DNA from: Myxococcota bacterium | GTDB taxonomy: Bacteria; Myxococcota_A; Polyangia; JAAYKL01 | Assembly (NCBI GenBank): GCA_030065855.1 | Contig: JASJCT010000020.1 | Coordinates: 1-50,787 of the forward strand | Length of the DNA stretch: 50,787 bases | Direction of reading: 5' to 3' | Part shown: piece by piece, positions 6,999-16,318 of the stretch | Layout of the letters: each line of letters opens with the position of its first letter | How positions within the stretch are numbered: position 1 is the first letter of the stretch | Position numbers and translations under genes: made by a program | The notes under the pieces: generated by a model | Told to the model about the DNA's origin: nothing | What the model saw: the letters and a program-made list of their open reading frames with translations, nothing else | Databases searched by the model: none

Positions 6999-9604
6999 CC
7001 AAGCGTAATCTGAATCACGCCTGGCAGGTCCAATCCTCCAGGGTCGTCGGTCGGGACGGTGCAGCCTTATCCACGGAAATGGGAGCATCGCATCATTGGT
7101 ACAAGACAAACCTTCCAAATACAGTGTTGGGTACGCTCGTCGATAATGGTTTGTACGCCGATCCTTTCTATGGCAGCAATATTCTAGATATTCCGGAGCA
7201 GGGACCCAAGGCACAAAACTTCTCCAACTATCCCATGCCCGAGGGGAGTCCTTTTCGCGATCCCTGGTGGTTTAGAAAATCCTTTCGGTATGATAACTCA
7301 ATCGCTGCCCATACCTCACTCCAATTCGACGGCATCAACTATCGCGCCAATATTTGGCTAAATGGCAAAAATATCTCCTGCGCCAAGGACATCGCTGGTG
7401 CGTATCGCGTTTTTGAAATAGATATTACTAATGCTCTTATAAGTGACGGCGAAAACATATTGGCGATAGAGGTTTTTCCACCAGAAGCGGGAGACATCGC
7501 CATTACCTGGGTGGATTGGAATCCCTCTCCACCGGACAAGAATATGGGGCTGTGGCGCGATGTTTGGCTGAGATCGAGTGGGCCCATCACTATACGGGCG
7601 CCGCATGTCACTACAAAACTCGATAGTCTGGATCGCGCAAGGCTGACCCTGGCTTGCGACGTTGTCAATACCAGCCAGCGGGATCAGTCCACCTGTATTT
7701 CGGTATCCATCGACGGAAAAAAGATAGAAAGAGAGATACAGCTTGTTGCCGGTGAGAAAACGAGATGGGAAGAGGAGATTGTTTTTTCTTCACCCAAACT
7801 CTGGTGGCCCTGGACCATGGGCGAAGCCCGACTTTACCGCGCTTGTTTTGAAGCGCAACACGTATCAGGGCTCTCCGACGCTGCCGCCTTTGATTTTGGC
7901 ATTCGGGAAGTGAGTTGTGATCTGACATCGGACGGACACGCCTTATTTGCTATCAATGGTGAACCGATTTTGGTCAGGGGTGCGGGTTGGGCGACGGACC
8001 TGTTTCTGAGACGATATCCCCAGCGGGACCTAGCGCAATTGGAATATGTAAAGGAAATGAATCTCAACACAATTCGGTTTGAAGGCATGCTCGAACGGGC
8101 ATCCTTCCTGGAGTGGTGCGATCGTGAGGGTGTCCTTGTTATTTCCGGTTGGAGCTGCTGTGACGCGTGGGAAAAATGGGATGAATGGTCAGCTGAAAAC
8201 CTTCAAATTGCCAAGGAATCCCTACGCAGTCAAATTCGGCGAACCAGGCGGCATCCCAGCCTTATTTCTTGGTGGTACGGCAGTGATTTCTCACCGCCAG
8301 GCGAAGTGGAACAACACTACTTAGATGTGTTAAGGGAAGAGCATTGGCCTAACGCCTGCCACTCCAGCGCTGCTGATAAGCCCTCCGAACTGACAGGGAA
8401 AAGCGGTTTAAAGATGGAGGGTCCCTACGACTATGTACCGCCGAGTTACTGGCTGGAGGACACCACCAATGGCGGGGCTTTCGGTTTTGCCACCGAAATA
8501 TGCCCCGGGCCGGCAATTCCACCAGTGGAGAGTCTCAAAAAAATGCTCCCGCCAGAATGTCTCTGGCCGATAGACGACACCTGGAATCTCCATGCGGGTG
8601 GACAGGAATTTCACAACATCACATTATTTGAGAAAGCACTCCGGAACAGATACGGTGAATGTGAATCAGTTGATGAATTCGCCCAATACTCTCAATTAAT
8701 GGCCTATGAAGGCCAGCGGGCGATGTTTGAAGCATATGGTCGCAATAAGTTCAAATCAACAGGTGTGATCCAGTGGATGCTCAATAACGCCTGGCCGTCG
8801 CTGATCTGGCATCTTTTTGATCATTATCTAAGGCCGGCCGGAGGATATTTTGCTACCAAAAAAGCCAATGAGCCGCTCCACATCATGTACGATTCACATC
8901 AGCACTCGGTTGTCGTAATCAATGATTTTCGCCGAGGGTTTAACGGGCTTCGTGCAGAAATAAGAGTCTTGGACTCAGAAGGACAGTCACTGGTCAACAG
9001 TTCGGTAGAGATTGATATCGGATCCAACAGCACGTTAGATGTGTTGAAAATACCCAATTTAGACAGCGCGATTCCAGTCCTTTTCGTGGATTTGAGACTT
9101 TTTAAATCAGAGAGCGTTGTGGTGAGTCATAATTTTTACTGGATTCCTACCAAGCGAGATGTATTGGATCACTCAAACGCCTCCTGGATCAATACGCCGA
9201 TCAAACAATATGCAGATTTACGCAGTATCCGTAAGCTACCTCTCGTCTCACTTGAAACGGAGACCTGTCTGACTCTCAGAGGCAGTGCGATATTTCTGGA
9301 CGTCACATTAAGAAATCGGTCAAACTACCTCGCCTTTTTTACTGAATTACGTCTGGCTGACCATAACAAACAAGACATCCTCCCCATCATTTGGAGTGAC
9401 AACTACGTTTCAATCCTGCCTAAAGAAAGTTGCCATTTGACTGCTCAAGCAAACTACGATTCCGTTGACGGCCAATTATGTCTCTCAGTCAAAGGGATCA
9501 ATGTATCGGAGAGAATCATCGCGCTTGATGCGAATGTCAAACCACCTTCAATCTTCCTCGATCGGGGGAGTCCACCAGTTTCCGCTGATGGCAATCATAC
9601 TTAG
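6995..9604 (+). CDS. GH2 exo-beta-D-glucosaminidase-like enzyme
   Basis: An 869-residue GH2 enzyme: sugar-binding jelly roll (about 70-210, with WFRKSFRY and the hallmark DWNPSPPDKNMGLWRDVW), immunoglobulin-like domain (210-310), TIM barrel (310-650), then C-terminal beta domains. Most GH2 enzymes have Asn-Glu before the acid/base. Here the pair is S430-D431 in WWYGSDFSPP, and the nucleophile is E501 in FATEICPGPAIPP. From memory, the chitosan exo-glucosaminidase CsxA uses Asp469 and Glu541, nearly the same spacing, so this enzyme probably removes glucosamine from chitosan oligomer ends. No signal peptide is visible, so it may act in the cytoplasm on imported oligomers. It starts inside the GH9 stop (translational coupling), and its last 57 bases overlap the convergent GH8 gene. 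Confidence 0.85.
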   Translation: MTKRNLNHAWQVQSSRVVGRDGAALSTEMGASHHWYKTNLPNTVLGTLVDNGLYADPFYGSNILDIPEQGPKAQNFSNYPMPEGSPFRDPWWFRKSFRYDNSIAAHTSLQFDGINYRANIWLNGKNISCAKDIAGAYRVFEIDITNALISDGENILAIEVFPPEAGDIAITWVDWNPSPPDKNMGLWRDVWLRSSGPITIRAPHVTTKLDSLDRARLTLACDVVNTSQRDQSTCISVSIDGKKIEREIQLVAGEKTRWEEEIVFSSPKLWWPWTMGEARLYRACFEAQHVSGLSDAAAFDFGIREVSCDLTSDGHALFAINGEPILVRGAGWATDLFLRRYPQRDLAQLEYVKEMNLNTIRFEGMLERASFLEWCDREGVLVISGWSCCDAWEKWDEWSAENLQIAKESLRSQIRRTRRHPSLISWWYGSDFSPPGEVEQHYLDVLREEHWPNACHSSAADKPSELTGKSGLKMEGPYDYVPPSYWLEDTTNGGAFGFATEICPGPAIPPVESLKKMLPPECLWPIDDTWNLHAGGQEFHNITLFEKALRNRYGECESVDEFAQYSQLMAYEGQRAMFEAYGRNKFKSTGVIQWMLNNAWPSLIWHLFDHYLRPAGGYFATKKANEPLHIMYDSHQHSVVVINDFRRGFNGLRAEIRVLDSEGQSLVNSSVEIDIGSNSTLDVLKIPNLDSAIPVLFVDLRLFKSESVVVSHNFYWIPTKRDVLDHSNASWINTPIKQYADLRSIRKLPLVSLETETCLTLRGSAIFLDVTLRNRSNYLAFFTELRLADHNKQDILPIIWSDNYVSILPKESCHLTAQANYDSVDGQLCLSVKGINVSERIIALDANVKPPSIFLDRGSPPVSADGNHT

Positions 9605-10879
9605 AAGTCTCAACGTATCCTCGTAATACCCCCCGTCTTCACCAGTGCTGATCATGTACTGCCAGATGTTGTTTAGCCATGCCTGGTTGGCTTGGTCCAC
9701 CATCGCCGCCACCCCGAAAGGTGAAATAAACGCCTGGCTTTGGTATTGCGACTGGGGCAAACTTTCGCCGTTGAGATAATAACCAGCAGTGATATTCGAT
9801 GGATTGCCATCTGTCCGGGTCACAATCCACTGATTCATTTTGTCCAGTAGTGCTTTTGCCCGGCTGTCCCCAGAGATCAAATAGTGTACGCCGATCCGAA
9901 AGGGAACACGACAAGCGTTGTACGAATATTCACCATCTACCGGGCGTTCCAAAAAATTTGACTCGGCGGGTCTCGGTGATTGCATCGGCGATTGGATGAA
10001 GTCTGGTATCAGGCCCGTATTTGAGGAATGAATTTGCTGGAGTTCACCCATCATTTGATAGGACTGGTCAATAATCTGCTGCCAAATCTGTCCCTGATAA
10101 AAGGATTTAAAGCTCGCAAAGTGCCCTGGCATAAAATCGCTGGAACGAGTTGCGTCATAGTAATACGTGTCCCCCGGACTGGTCCAATCCCCCAACAGGG
10201 CGTAACCTCCGCCGGCATCCATCTCATCGTGCAATATCGCCTCGATGATTTTAAGTGCCTCTTGGCGATAATTTATCGGGCCCTCGCTACCCCATTGGAT
10301 GTGAGCCAGGAGCAGTGCGTAGGCAATATCCAAGTCTCCGTCAGTGGCGCTACACGCACCCAAGTTATTGATACAATTTGAATCTTGCGACCAGGCCATG
10401 AGGCCACCGGCACACTCTGACGGATGCCGCTTAAAGTAGCGGGCCATGCCGTCAAAATACTGTCTGGCAGAATCCTCGTGCCCGGCCATGTAGGCCAGCA
10501 CAATCATCCCGTACCCGTGGGCCTCACTAACGGTGATGCTTTCTTGTGTGTCAACGCCTATGTAGTATTCATCGGCGTCACAGCCATTTTTCAGATATCG
10601 ACTCTGCCACCTATCGTAGGCGTGACGGACCTGATCGTCGAGCTCTTCTTGGGTCCAACTATCTGGTAAAATTGTATCCTGGACATAGGTATGATGGTGG
10701 TCTGCAAACGGATGGGTTACCCCACCATCCACATAATCGTCTTCAGATGTATCAGTCGACTCAGTATCTTCGTCAATCGGCTGAGTGGCACAACCGAGTC
10801 CACCAACGATGAATACTAGTTTGAGAAACAACGTAAGAAGTCGTCGGGATGATATCAACCACCATTTGCCTAGCATCAT
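9548..10879 (-). CDS. GH8 glycoside hydrolase lipoprotein (chitosanase/endoglucanase)
   Basis: A 443-residue lipoprotein with lipobox GGLGC (Cys about residue 30) and a short acidic linker, then a GH8 (alpha/alpha)6 barrel. The general acid lies in ITVSEAHGYGM (E119), and the second conserved acid is in ATDGDLDIAYAL (D180/D182). GH8 cleaves beta-1,4 glucans, xylan or chitosan. The sequence does not settle the substrate; chitosan is inferred from the GH2 and deacetylase neighbours. I placed the start at the ATG at 10879, with AAGGTG upstream; a TTG nine bases earlier is less likely. The 3' end overlaps the 3' end of the convergent GH2 gene. Confidence 0.85.
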   Translation of the reverse strand: MMLGKWWLISSRRLLTLFLKLVFIVGGLGCATQPIDEDTESTDTSEDDYVDGGVTHPFADHHHTYVQDTILPDSWTQEELDDQVRHAYDRWQSRYLKNGCDADEYYIGVDTQESITVSEAHGYGMIVLAYMAGHEDSARQYFDGMARYFKRHPSECAGGLMAWSQDSNCINNLGACSATDGDLDIAYALLLAHIQWGSEGPINYRQEALKIIEAILHDEMDAGGGYALLGDWTSPGDTYYYDATRSSDFMPGHFASFKSFYQGQIWQQIIDQSYQMMGELQQIHSSNTGLIPDFIQSPMQSPRPAESNFLERPVDGEYSYNACRVPFRIGVHYLISGDSRAKALLDKMNQWIVTRTDGNPSNITAGYYLNGESLPQSQYQSQAFISPFGVAAMVDQANQAWLNNIWQYMISTGEDGGYYEDTLRLLSMIAISGNWWTPPIEED

Positions 10880-11173
10880 TGTTACCAATTTTCACCTTAC
10901 CTCTAGAATCACAGTTTATTTCTTGTTCAGTAAACGCTCCAATTACCATTATTTATGGGTCCCAATCCATTCAGTGTCTATTTTACATCAGCTTTATGTG
11001 CATATTTACCATTCGGTTTAAAGTGTATTATAAACTATGTTATTGATCAAGCGAGGTTGTAAATGACGCTACCAATGCCATATCTTGCCCAGCAAAAAGC
11101 ATCTGCGCTGACGGCTTCATCCGGCAACAAAGAAACACTGCGCGTCGACCGGTCCTGGACCAGGAGCAAATAA
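10880..11173. other. Divergent intergenic region, no gene seen
   Basis: This AT-rich gap separates two divergent lipoprotein genes and must hold both promoters. I see an ATTATAAAC stretch near 11027-11035 and a ribosome binding site (AGGAG at 11161-11165) for the rightward gene. No unambiguous promoter pair or operator could be picked. Confidence 0.35.
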
Positions 11174-11881
11174 ATGAAATGTATCCCCTCTGTTTTTCTG
11201 TCGATCATCGGGACGGTTTCCATCATCGTCAGCTGCTCCCATTTTTTGCCACCACAGGAGTCCGAACAAGTCAACGCGTCAGCCGCAGCATTCGAAAAAA
11301 TCGAAGACGCCGAGGATGGCGATGACCAAATTCTAAACTCGGGTGGACGTAACGGTTATATCTACACATATGTGGACGAGCATGGAAGCACCATCGAGCC
11401 GACCAGCAGCAATTTCGCGCCGGCTAAAGGCGGCGCAGGGGGTTCCGAATCAGCCTTGCGGTTCAAAGGCAGCACAGCCAACAGCGCAGAAGTATACGCT
11501 GGTATTGGCTTTAGTTTTCGCGAACCCATCGGATCGTATGATGCATCACGGTGTAAGGGGATTTCCTTTCTGGCCAAAAAAGCTCCGGAATCGACCGCTG
11601 CCCTTCGGTTCAAGATGCCGGATATGAATACGACTCCCGAGGCAGGGATCTGTCAGGAGTGCTATAATGATTTTGGCATCAGTTTTACTCTTACCGACGA
11701 GTGGATACGATACGTTGTCTACTTTGCGGATATGAAACAAGAAGAGGGATGGGGGAACCCAAATCCACCACATATCGATCAGAAAAATCTGTTCGGCATG
11801 CAATGGCAGACAACGACCAGCGCAGCCAAATTTGACATCTGGATTGATGACATCTTCTTTGTCGAATGTGACCCAAATTAG
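11174..11881 (+). CDS. Lipoprotein with a carbohydrate-binding-like jelly-roll module
   Basis: A 235-residue protein whose signal peptide ends in a lipobox (IIVSC, Cys about 21). The mature part starts IEDAEDGDDQI and continues GYIYTYVDEHGSTIEP, then alternating hydrophobic strands ending KFDIWIDDIFFVEC. This 'ED GDD ... Y.DE.GS.I.P ... FDIWIDNI' layout resembles CBM11/CIA30-type galactose-binding folds. The same layout occurs in the lipoprotein at 13483-14298 and at the N-terminus of the deacetylase at 25904-27394. No catalytic residues are recognisable. AGGAG sits 8 bases before the ATG. The outer-membrane barrel gene follows 14 bp downstream, so the pair is probably an outer-membrane binding and uptake unit. 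Confidence 0.7.
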   Translation: MKCIPSVFLSIIGTVSIIVSCSHFLPPQESEQVNASAAAFEKIEDAEDGDDQILNSGGRNGYIYTYVDEHGSTIEPTSSNFAPAKGGAGGSESALRFKGSTANSAEVYAGIGFSFREPIGSYDASRCKGISFLAKKAPESTAALRFKMPDMNTTPEAGICQECYNDFGISFTLTDEWIRYVVYFADMKQEEGWGNPNPPHIDQKNLFGMQWQTTTSAAKFDIWIDDIFFVECDPN

Positions 11882-11895
11882 CTTCGGAGCCTCAA

Positions 11896-13473
11896 ATGAA
11901 ACATCTGCTCATCATTGGCCTATCACTCATTGGATTGCTGACCACCACGAACGCGCAAAGTGCCGGCAGAAAGGGTAAGCCCGCCCCAGGGGTGGGCCTG
12001 GACCCGAACCAACTCGTCCTACACGAACTGGTGCTCCCGGTCGACTACCAGCCAGATACAGAACTGCAGCTAAAGGATCTACACTTTCAATTTCACGGTT
12101 TTTTGCGGGTGCCTTTTCGGCTGGGTATCGGCACTGGCCAGGACTTGGAATCCAACGGCGATTCAGACACCAAGTTACACGTGCCGCCACAGATTCCCGA
12201 TTCGAGCTACATGAATTGGAATTTTACCAACAACATGGGCGGCCCATGGACAGAGTTGCGATTCATTTACGGCAATGAAACTGTCGCGGCCAATGTGTCT
12301 ATTGCCTCCTACAATATCACTGATGGGGGCTATCGGGATTTAACGGCGCAGCTTGGGATCAACCAATCCTTTGTCTCGTTGAATTTTCCCAAGCTTTTTG
12401 GTTCCCTTGGCGGTATCGTGGTAAATGTGGGGGTCTTCTCCAATAGATATGGTGCTGCTGGACAATATAGTGCAGACAAGTACGACACCTATCTTTTTGG
12501 CGCGACCCACACGGCAGGAGAAAACCTGCGGGCCTTCTTTGATATCAGCGACACGCTGACCCTACATGTGGAGCAGGGTTTCGGTGGCAAACTGATGATG
12601 GCGCCGTTTGACGGCCCAGAAGCGAGTTACCTCCCCTATGGCGGACCAGAGCAACAGGGAACCACTTTGCTCAATCACGCCCACCTGGGCATCAGCTACA
12701 AAGACAAGTTGACCGTTGCCGGTCATTTTCTGATGTCTTTTAATACCGATGCGACTCAGATAGCAGAGACAGATCCAGAAGAAAAAGACGGTCGATTGAT
12801 CAACGTGGGCGTGGACGTGAAATTCATTGAGTTTTTCTTTGGTCAGGGTTACCTGGGCTATTCCCACATTATGACTAAAGACCTAGCCAGACTATCCGGT
12901 GCTGTTGAGCTATTGCATTCTCGAGAAGGATGGTCATTGATCGACAATTACTTCCACCCCGCGGATATAAACCTGGATCCGCCTGCTGGCAACGGATCGA
13001 TAGATTCGATTTTATTTCAGTACATCTTCAGTTTGGCCAAATTTCTCTGGCATCCACGAGAATTTTGGGGGCAAGCAAGGGATCTGCGGTTCTCCCTGTT
13101 TTCCATGTACAATCACATCAAATGCGATGATGAGAATTGGAATGGTGTGACCGATAAACTCAAGTACGGTGGAGATGTGGTCTACACGCCAGTTTCTTGG
13201 CTGGGTATTGGCGCCCGTTACGATCTGGTTCAGCCCGACCTCGACAACGCGAACAAATCATTTCACGTAACCTCGGGGATGTTATTTTTTCACTCGAATT
13301 TTATCAGTCATGAACAACTGGTGTTGCAGTACTCGCATTACTTTAATGGGAAAGAAGTATCGGCCAGTTGGCCATATGACGACGCGCCCTACGGCCCGGC
13401 TACCTACGACGGCGAACCCCCGTTGCGCCCGGACGATGGGGTGATAAAAATATCGGCGATCATGTGGTGGTAG
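11896..13473 (+). CDS. Outer-membrane beta-barrel protein (putative saccharide porin)
   Basis: A 525-residue protein with an N-terminal signal peptide (LLIIGLSLIGLLTTTNA, cut after Ala about 20). After that come many alternating amphipathic strands rich in Tyr, Phe, Trp and Gly (for example FHGFLRVPFRLGIGTG, VGVDVKFIEFFFGQGYLGY, YGGDVVYTPVSWLGIGARYD). It ends on an aromatic residue (KISAIMWW), as outer-membrane barrels do for assembly. I do not recognise a named family. It follows a binding-module lipoprotein within a glycan locus, so it may be the pore for oligosaccharides, comparable in role to chitoporin. That role is inference. Confidence 0.7.
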   Translation: MKHLLIIGLSLIGLLTTTNAQSAGRKGKPAPGVGLDPNQLVLHELVLPVDYQPDTELQLKDLHFQFHGFLRVPFRLGIGTGQDLESNGDSDTKLHVPPQIPDSSYMNWNFTNNMGGPWTELRFIYGNETVAANVSIASYNITDGGYRDLTAQLGINQSFVSLNFPKLFGSLGGIVVNVGVFSNRYGAAGQYSADKYDTYLFGATHTAGENLRAFFDISDTLTLHVEQGFGGKLMMAPFDGPEASYLPYGGPEQQGTTLLNHAHLGISYKDKLTVAGHFLMSFNTDATQIAETDPEEKDGRLINVGVDVKFIEFFFGQGYLGYSHIMTKDLARLSGAVELLHSREGWSLIDNYFHPADINLDPPAGNGSIDSILFQYIFSLAKFLWHPREFWGQARDLRFSLFSMYNHIKCDDENWNGVTDKLKYGGDVVYTPVSWLGIGARYDLVQPDLDNANKSFHVTSGMLFFHSNFISHEQLVLQYSHYFNGKEVSASWPYDDAPYGPATYDGEPPLRPDDGVIKISAIMWW

Positions 13474-13482
13474 GGTAGGGTG

Positions 13483-14298
13483 CTATTCATCGGCACCGGC
13501 GTCGGCTGGATTTTCAATGCCATCCCAGACATCCACCCATTCGTCGCCACCATAAACACCGACATTGTCTATCCAAATATCAAAGGTATTTTCGCCACAT
13601 GTTTCGCTATCTTGGGTGAACTGAATCGAGACGATGGTAGACAAATCCAATGCAGTGCTGCCGCCGGCTTGTTCAAATCCGGAAAAGGGCATTTCGAATA
13701 AGGTCCACTCCTCTGTCAGCTGATCGTCGGTCTCATTGCAATGAAACAGCCAACACTCGTCGTTGGTCTCCTCATCACAGGTCCCACCATACTCAATGGG
13801 TACGAGTTCCCTCATATTGACACAGGCCCTAAGCTTGCAGTTCCCTTTGGCCCAGACAGACAGACCTTCGTTTCCCATGCTGGCAAAATCCCGGGGCACA
13901 AATTGGTCACCATCCATCTCAAAAAACGCCTCCAATCCGGTCCCCCAACTGGCACCCGAACCAATATCGCCAGTAATGTGCATGGCATAGTTGCTACCGT
14001 TTGCACCGTCGGATTGAACCCCCTGTGTAATATCATCTGCGGGACTAATCGATGCTCCGTTTTCTTCGTCGGCATAGGTAATCCAATCGCCGGTTTGTTC
14101 CATAATAGCATCGTCACCGTCCTCAAAATTATCAACTGGATACGCTGGATGCCACTCCCCATCGGTGTCGGTAGTATCAGTCTCCCCGTTATCGTTCGAA
14201 TCTGAATCAGTATTTTCTTGGTCGCTGGCACAGGCGGCCAGTACTGTCACCACCAATGACACAACAATCCAATTAGCAATTTGTCCGCTCTTTTTCAT
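13483..14298 (-). CDS. Lipoprotein with CBM11-like module and acidic linker
   Basis: A 271-residue lipoprotein: lipobox VLAAC, an acidic Asp/Thr/Glu linker, then a beta-rich module starting VDNFEDGDDAIMEQTGDW and ending NTFDIWIDNVGVYGG, followed by an acidic tail. The module has the layout of the 11174-11881 protein and of CBM11/CIA30-like domains, plus extra cysteines that may form disulfides. Three ATGs occur in a row (14304, 14301, 14298). The AAGGTAAGG just upstream gives the best spacing, 6 bases, to the one at 14298. The gene is convergent with the barrel gene with only 9 bases between stops. Confidence 0.7.
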   Translation of the reverse strand: MKKSGQIANWIVVSLVVTVLAACASDQENTDSDSNDNGETDTTDTDGEWHPAYPVDNFEDGDDAIMEQTGDWITYADEENGASISPADDITQGVQSDGANGSNYAMHITGDIGSGASWGTGLEAFFEMDGDQFVPRDFASMGNEGLSVWAKGNCKLRACVNMRELVPIEYGGTCDEETNDECWLFHCNETDDQLTEEWTLFEMPFSGFEQAGGSTALDLSTIVSIQFTQDSETCGENTFDIWIDNVGVYGGDEWVDVWDGIENPADAGADE

Positions 14299-14446
14299 CA
14301 TCATCCTTACCTTTGTTTATCGACGCACCCGTCTTTTTCGATAGGTATTTTACCACGCAAAGAAAATGACCAACAAGGCCCCGGATCGAGCATCTATATG
14401 CAAAACAGCTCAATTCTGTGGCCATTTTTTGGCCTGGTTAGCGCTT

Positions 14447-14531
14447 AAATTGTAGGGCTGCGGTTTACCCGCAGCCGAGAGTAAGCAAAGGCGCCGATTT
14501 CGGCGCGGGATAAACCCGCGCCCTACAATTT
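14447..14531. repeat. Compound inverted repeat (AAATTGTAGGG ... CCCTACAATTT)
   Basis: The outer arms AAATTGTAGGG and CCCTACAATTT enclose inner hairpins: CTGCGGTTTACCCGCAG on the left and a GCGCCGATTTCGGCGC plus GCGGGATAAACCCGC pair on the right. It lies 12 bp past the stop of the last ABC-transporter gene and upstream of nothing else, so it could also end that transcript. It is the fuller relative of the hairpin at 161-194. Confidence 0.7.
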
Positions 14532-14543
14532 GATACGCATGCT

Positions 14544-15338
14544 TCACGGCTTTTTGGATACCCTCTTACTAAAGAAGGTCTTCGGCGCGCTGTCAATCAG
14601 GGTTTGGGTATACTCGTTTTGGGGATGGTCAAAAATTTCCTTTCTCTCTCCCTGTTCGACAATTTCACCTCGTTTCAAGACGATCAGGCGATCCGCTAAG
14701 TGATTGGCGAATCTAATATCGTGGGTGATGAAAACAACCGTCATGGATAGTCTGTGCTTCAGATCCATCAGTGCGTTGATAATCGTAGTTCGACTACAAG
14801 CGTCGATCATCGACCTCGGTTCGTCCGCTATCAATGCTGTTGGTTTAATCATAAAGATCCGCGCCAGCAACAATTGTTGTAATTGACCACCGGAAAACTG
14901 AAACGGGTATTTTCCCACCACCAATTCGGGATCAAGCCCGACCAATTTCATCGCCTTTGCTGTAGTCTGTCTCTGTAGCTCTTTAGGCTTTGATGCTTTA
15001 AACAACTTAAAGGCATCCATCAGTTGCCGATCCACCGTATAAAACTGATTAAAGGCTGTATATGGATCTTGAAACACTGCCTGTACTTCGCGATAGTGGT
15101 TAATATTGCCGACGATGGGGTGTCCCCTAAACAACAGGGTACCGGATGTTTTCGCTTGGAGTCCCAACAACATTCTGGCCAAAGTCGTTTTACCGCTGCC
15201 GGATTCTCCGACAACAGCGGTCGTTTCCCCTTCGTTTACAACAAATGTCAGTTGGCGAACCGCAATGGTTTTTTTCTTGCCCTGGCCCAATACACAGCTG
15301 AGATCTTTCGCCTCAAACACAGCAGGGCTACTTGGCAT
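14544..15338 (-). CDS. ABC transporter ATP-binding protein (OppF/DppF type)
   Basis: A 264-residue nucleotide-binding subunit of a peptide/oligosaccharide importer. Walker A is GESGSGKTT near residue 44, the Q-loop is VFQDPY, the signature is FSGGQLQQ (Phe in place of Leu), Walker B is ALIADEP, and the H-loop is FITHDI. The D-loop reads RSMID where most relatives have TSALD, an unusual substitution at the dimer interface. There is no C-terminal oligopeptide domain. It is the last gene of the five-gene importer operon; its start overlaps the end of the previous ATPase by 11 bp. Confidence 0.85.
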   Translation of the reverse strand: MPSSPAVFEAKDLSCVLGQGKKKTIAVRQLTFVVNEGETTAVVGESGSGKTTLARMLLGLQAKTSGTLLFRGHPIVGNINHYREVQAVFQDPYTAFNQFYTVDRQLMDAFKLFKASKPKELQRQTTAKAMKLVGLDPELVVGKYPFQFSGGQLQQLLLARIFMIKPTALIADEPRSMIDACSRTTIINALMDLKHRLSMTVVFITHDIRFANHLADRLIVLKRGEIVEQGERKEIFDHPQNEYTQTLIDSAPKTFFSKRVSKKP

Positions 15339-16317
15339 AGGCGCACCTTAGCAATCGCCCACCAACCTCGCGTGTTATTTGCTGGGTCGTTGGACAATCC
15401 GCTTGGACATCCGGGCATCGCGCCGCAAAGGGACAGCCCTTGGTTTGGTCCCTCTTTGGCAAATCCTGTGGGGCAAATGAAGTTGCTTGGCAGATGGTGT
15501 CGTTTTTGTTTTCAAGGACATAGGCGTCTGTCAATATTCGCGTATAGGGATGAACAGGGTCAATCAGCACCTGTTCAGTCGCTCCGAGTTCAACGATTTC
15601 TCCAGCGTACATAATGGCCATTTTCGTTGCTATCTGAGATAGAAACGTCAAATCGTGAGAGACTAAAATAACACCCTCAACGATTCCGTCTTTTATCAGT
15701 CGTTTGTACAATTGAATAACAAGTTTTGCAGTTACGACATCGACAGCTGAGGTTGGTTCGTCGGCGATTGTCAATTTTGGATTCATCAGAGTCGACATGG
15801 CGATTGCGACACGTTGTCCCATACCTCCGGAAAGTTCACAGGGGTAACAATCAAGGACGCATTTGGGATCTAATCCCAAGTTGGAAAATCGATCGCGGAT
15901 CAAGTCCGATGCCTGTTTTTTCTTTATCCCAGGAAAATGGGACCGCAACACATCCAGGGCAACTGATCTTACCTTACAGGTTGGGTTCAGTCCGCTTGAG
16001 ATCCCTTGTGGCACTAGGGAAATGTGCCGGCCAGGTCTGGGACTTGAACGGCCTTTTGACCTGGAATGAACCAATGAGATGCCGCCCAATTTTAGATCGC
16101 CCGTTACCCGGAGAAGCGTACCGGGCATTAGTCCCAGGCAAGCTGTGGCCAGGCTTGATTTGCCCGCACCTGATTCACCGGAAATTCCCAGAATCTCACC
16201 CGACCTCAGCCCAAACGATACTTCGTTGACGACACTGACCGTGCCGCCGTGGGGAGTCTTGTATGCCAAGCTGAGATTCTCCACTTCAAATAGCAGGCTA
16301 TTTTGTATCTGTTCCAT
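15328..16317 (-). CDS. ABC transporter ATP-binding protein (OppD/DppD type)
   Basis: A 329-residue ATPase partner. Walker A is GESGAGKSS near residue 46, the signature is LSGGMGQR, Walker B is LTIADEPTSAVD, and the H-loop is LVSHDL. The C-terminal tail has the Cys-rich oligopeptide-transporter domain (GCPFAARCPDVQADC ... LLRCAY), which in some relatives holds an Fe-S cluster. The 11-bp overlap with the next ATPase gene and the 1-bp gap from the permease gene show co-translation. It pairs with the 264-residue ATPase as a heterodimer that drives import through the two permeases. Confidence 0.88.
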   Translation of the reverse strand: MEQIQNSLLFEVENLSLAYKTPHGGTVSVVNEVSFGLRSGEILGISGESGAGKSSLATACLGLMPGTLLRVTGDLKLGGISLVHSRSKGRSSPRPGRHISLVPQGISSGLNPTCKVRSVALDVLRSHFPGIKKKQASDLIRDRFSNLGLDPKCVLDCYPCELSGGMGQRVAIAMSTLMNPKLTIADEPTSAVDVVTAKLVIQLYKRLIKDGIVEGVILVSHDLTFLSQIATKMAIMYAGEIVELGATEQVLIDPVHPYTRILTDAYVLENKNDTICQATSFAPQDLPKRDQTKGCPFAARCPDVQADCPTTQQITREVGGRLLRCAYAK

Positions 16318-16318
16318 C

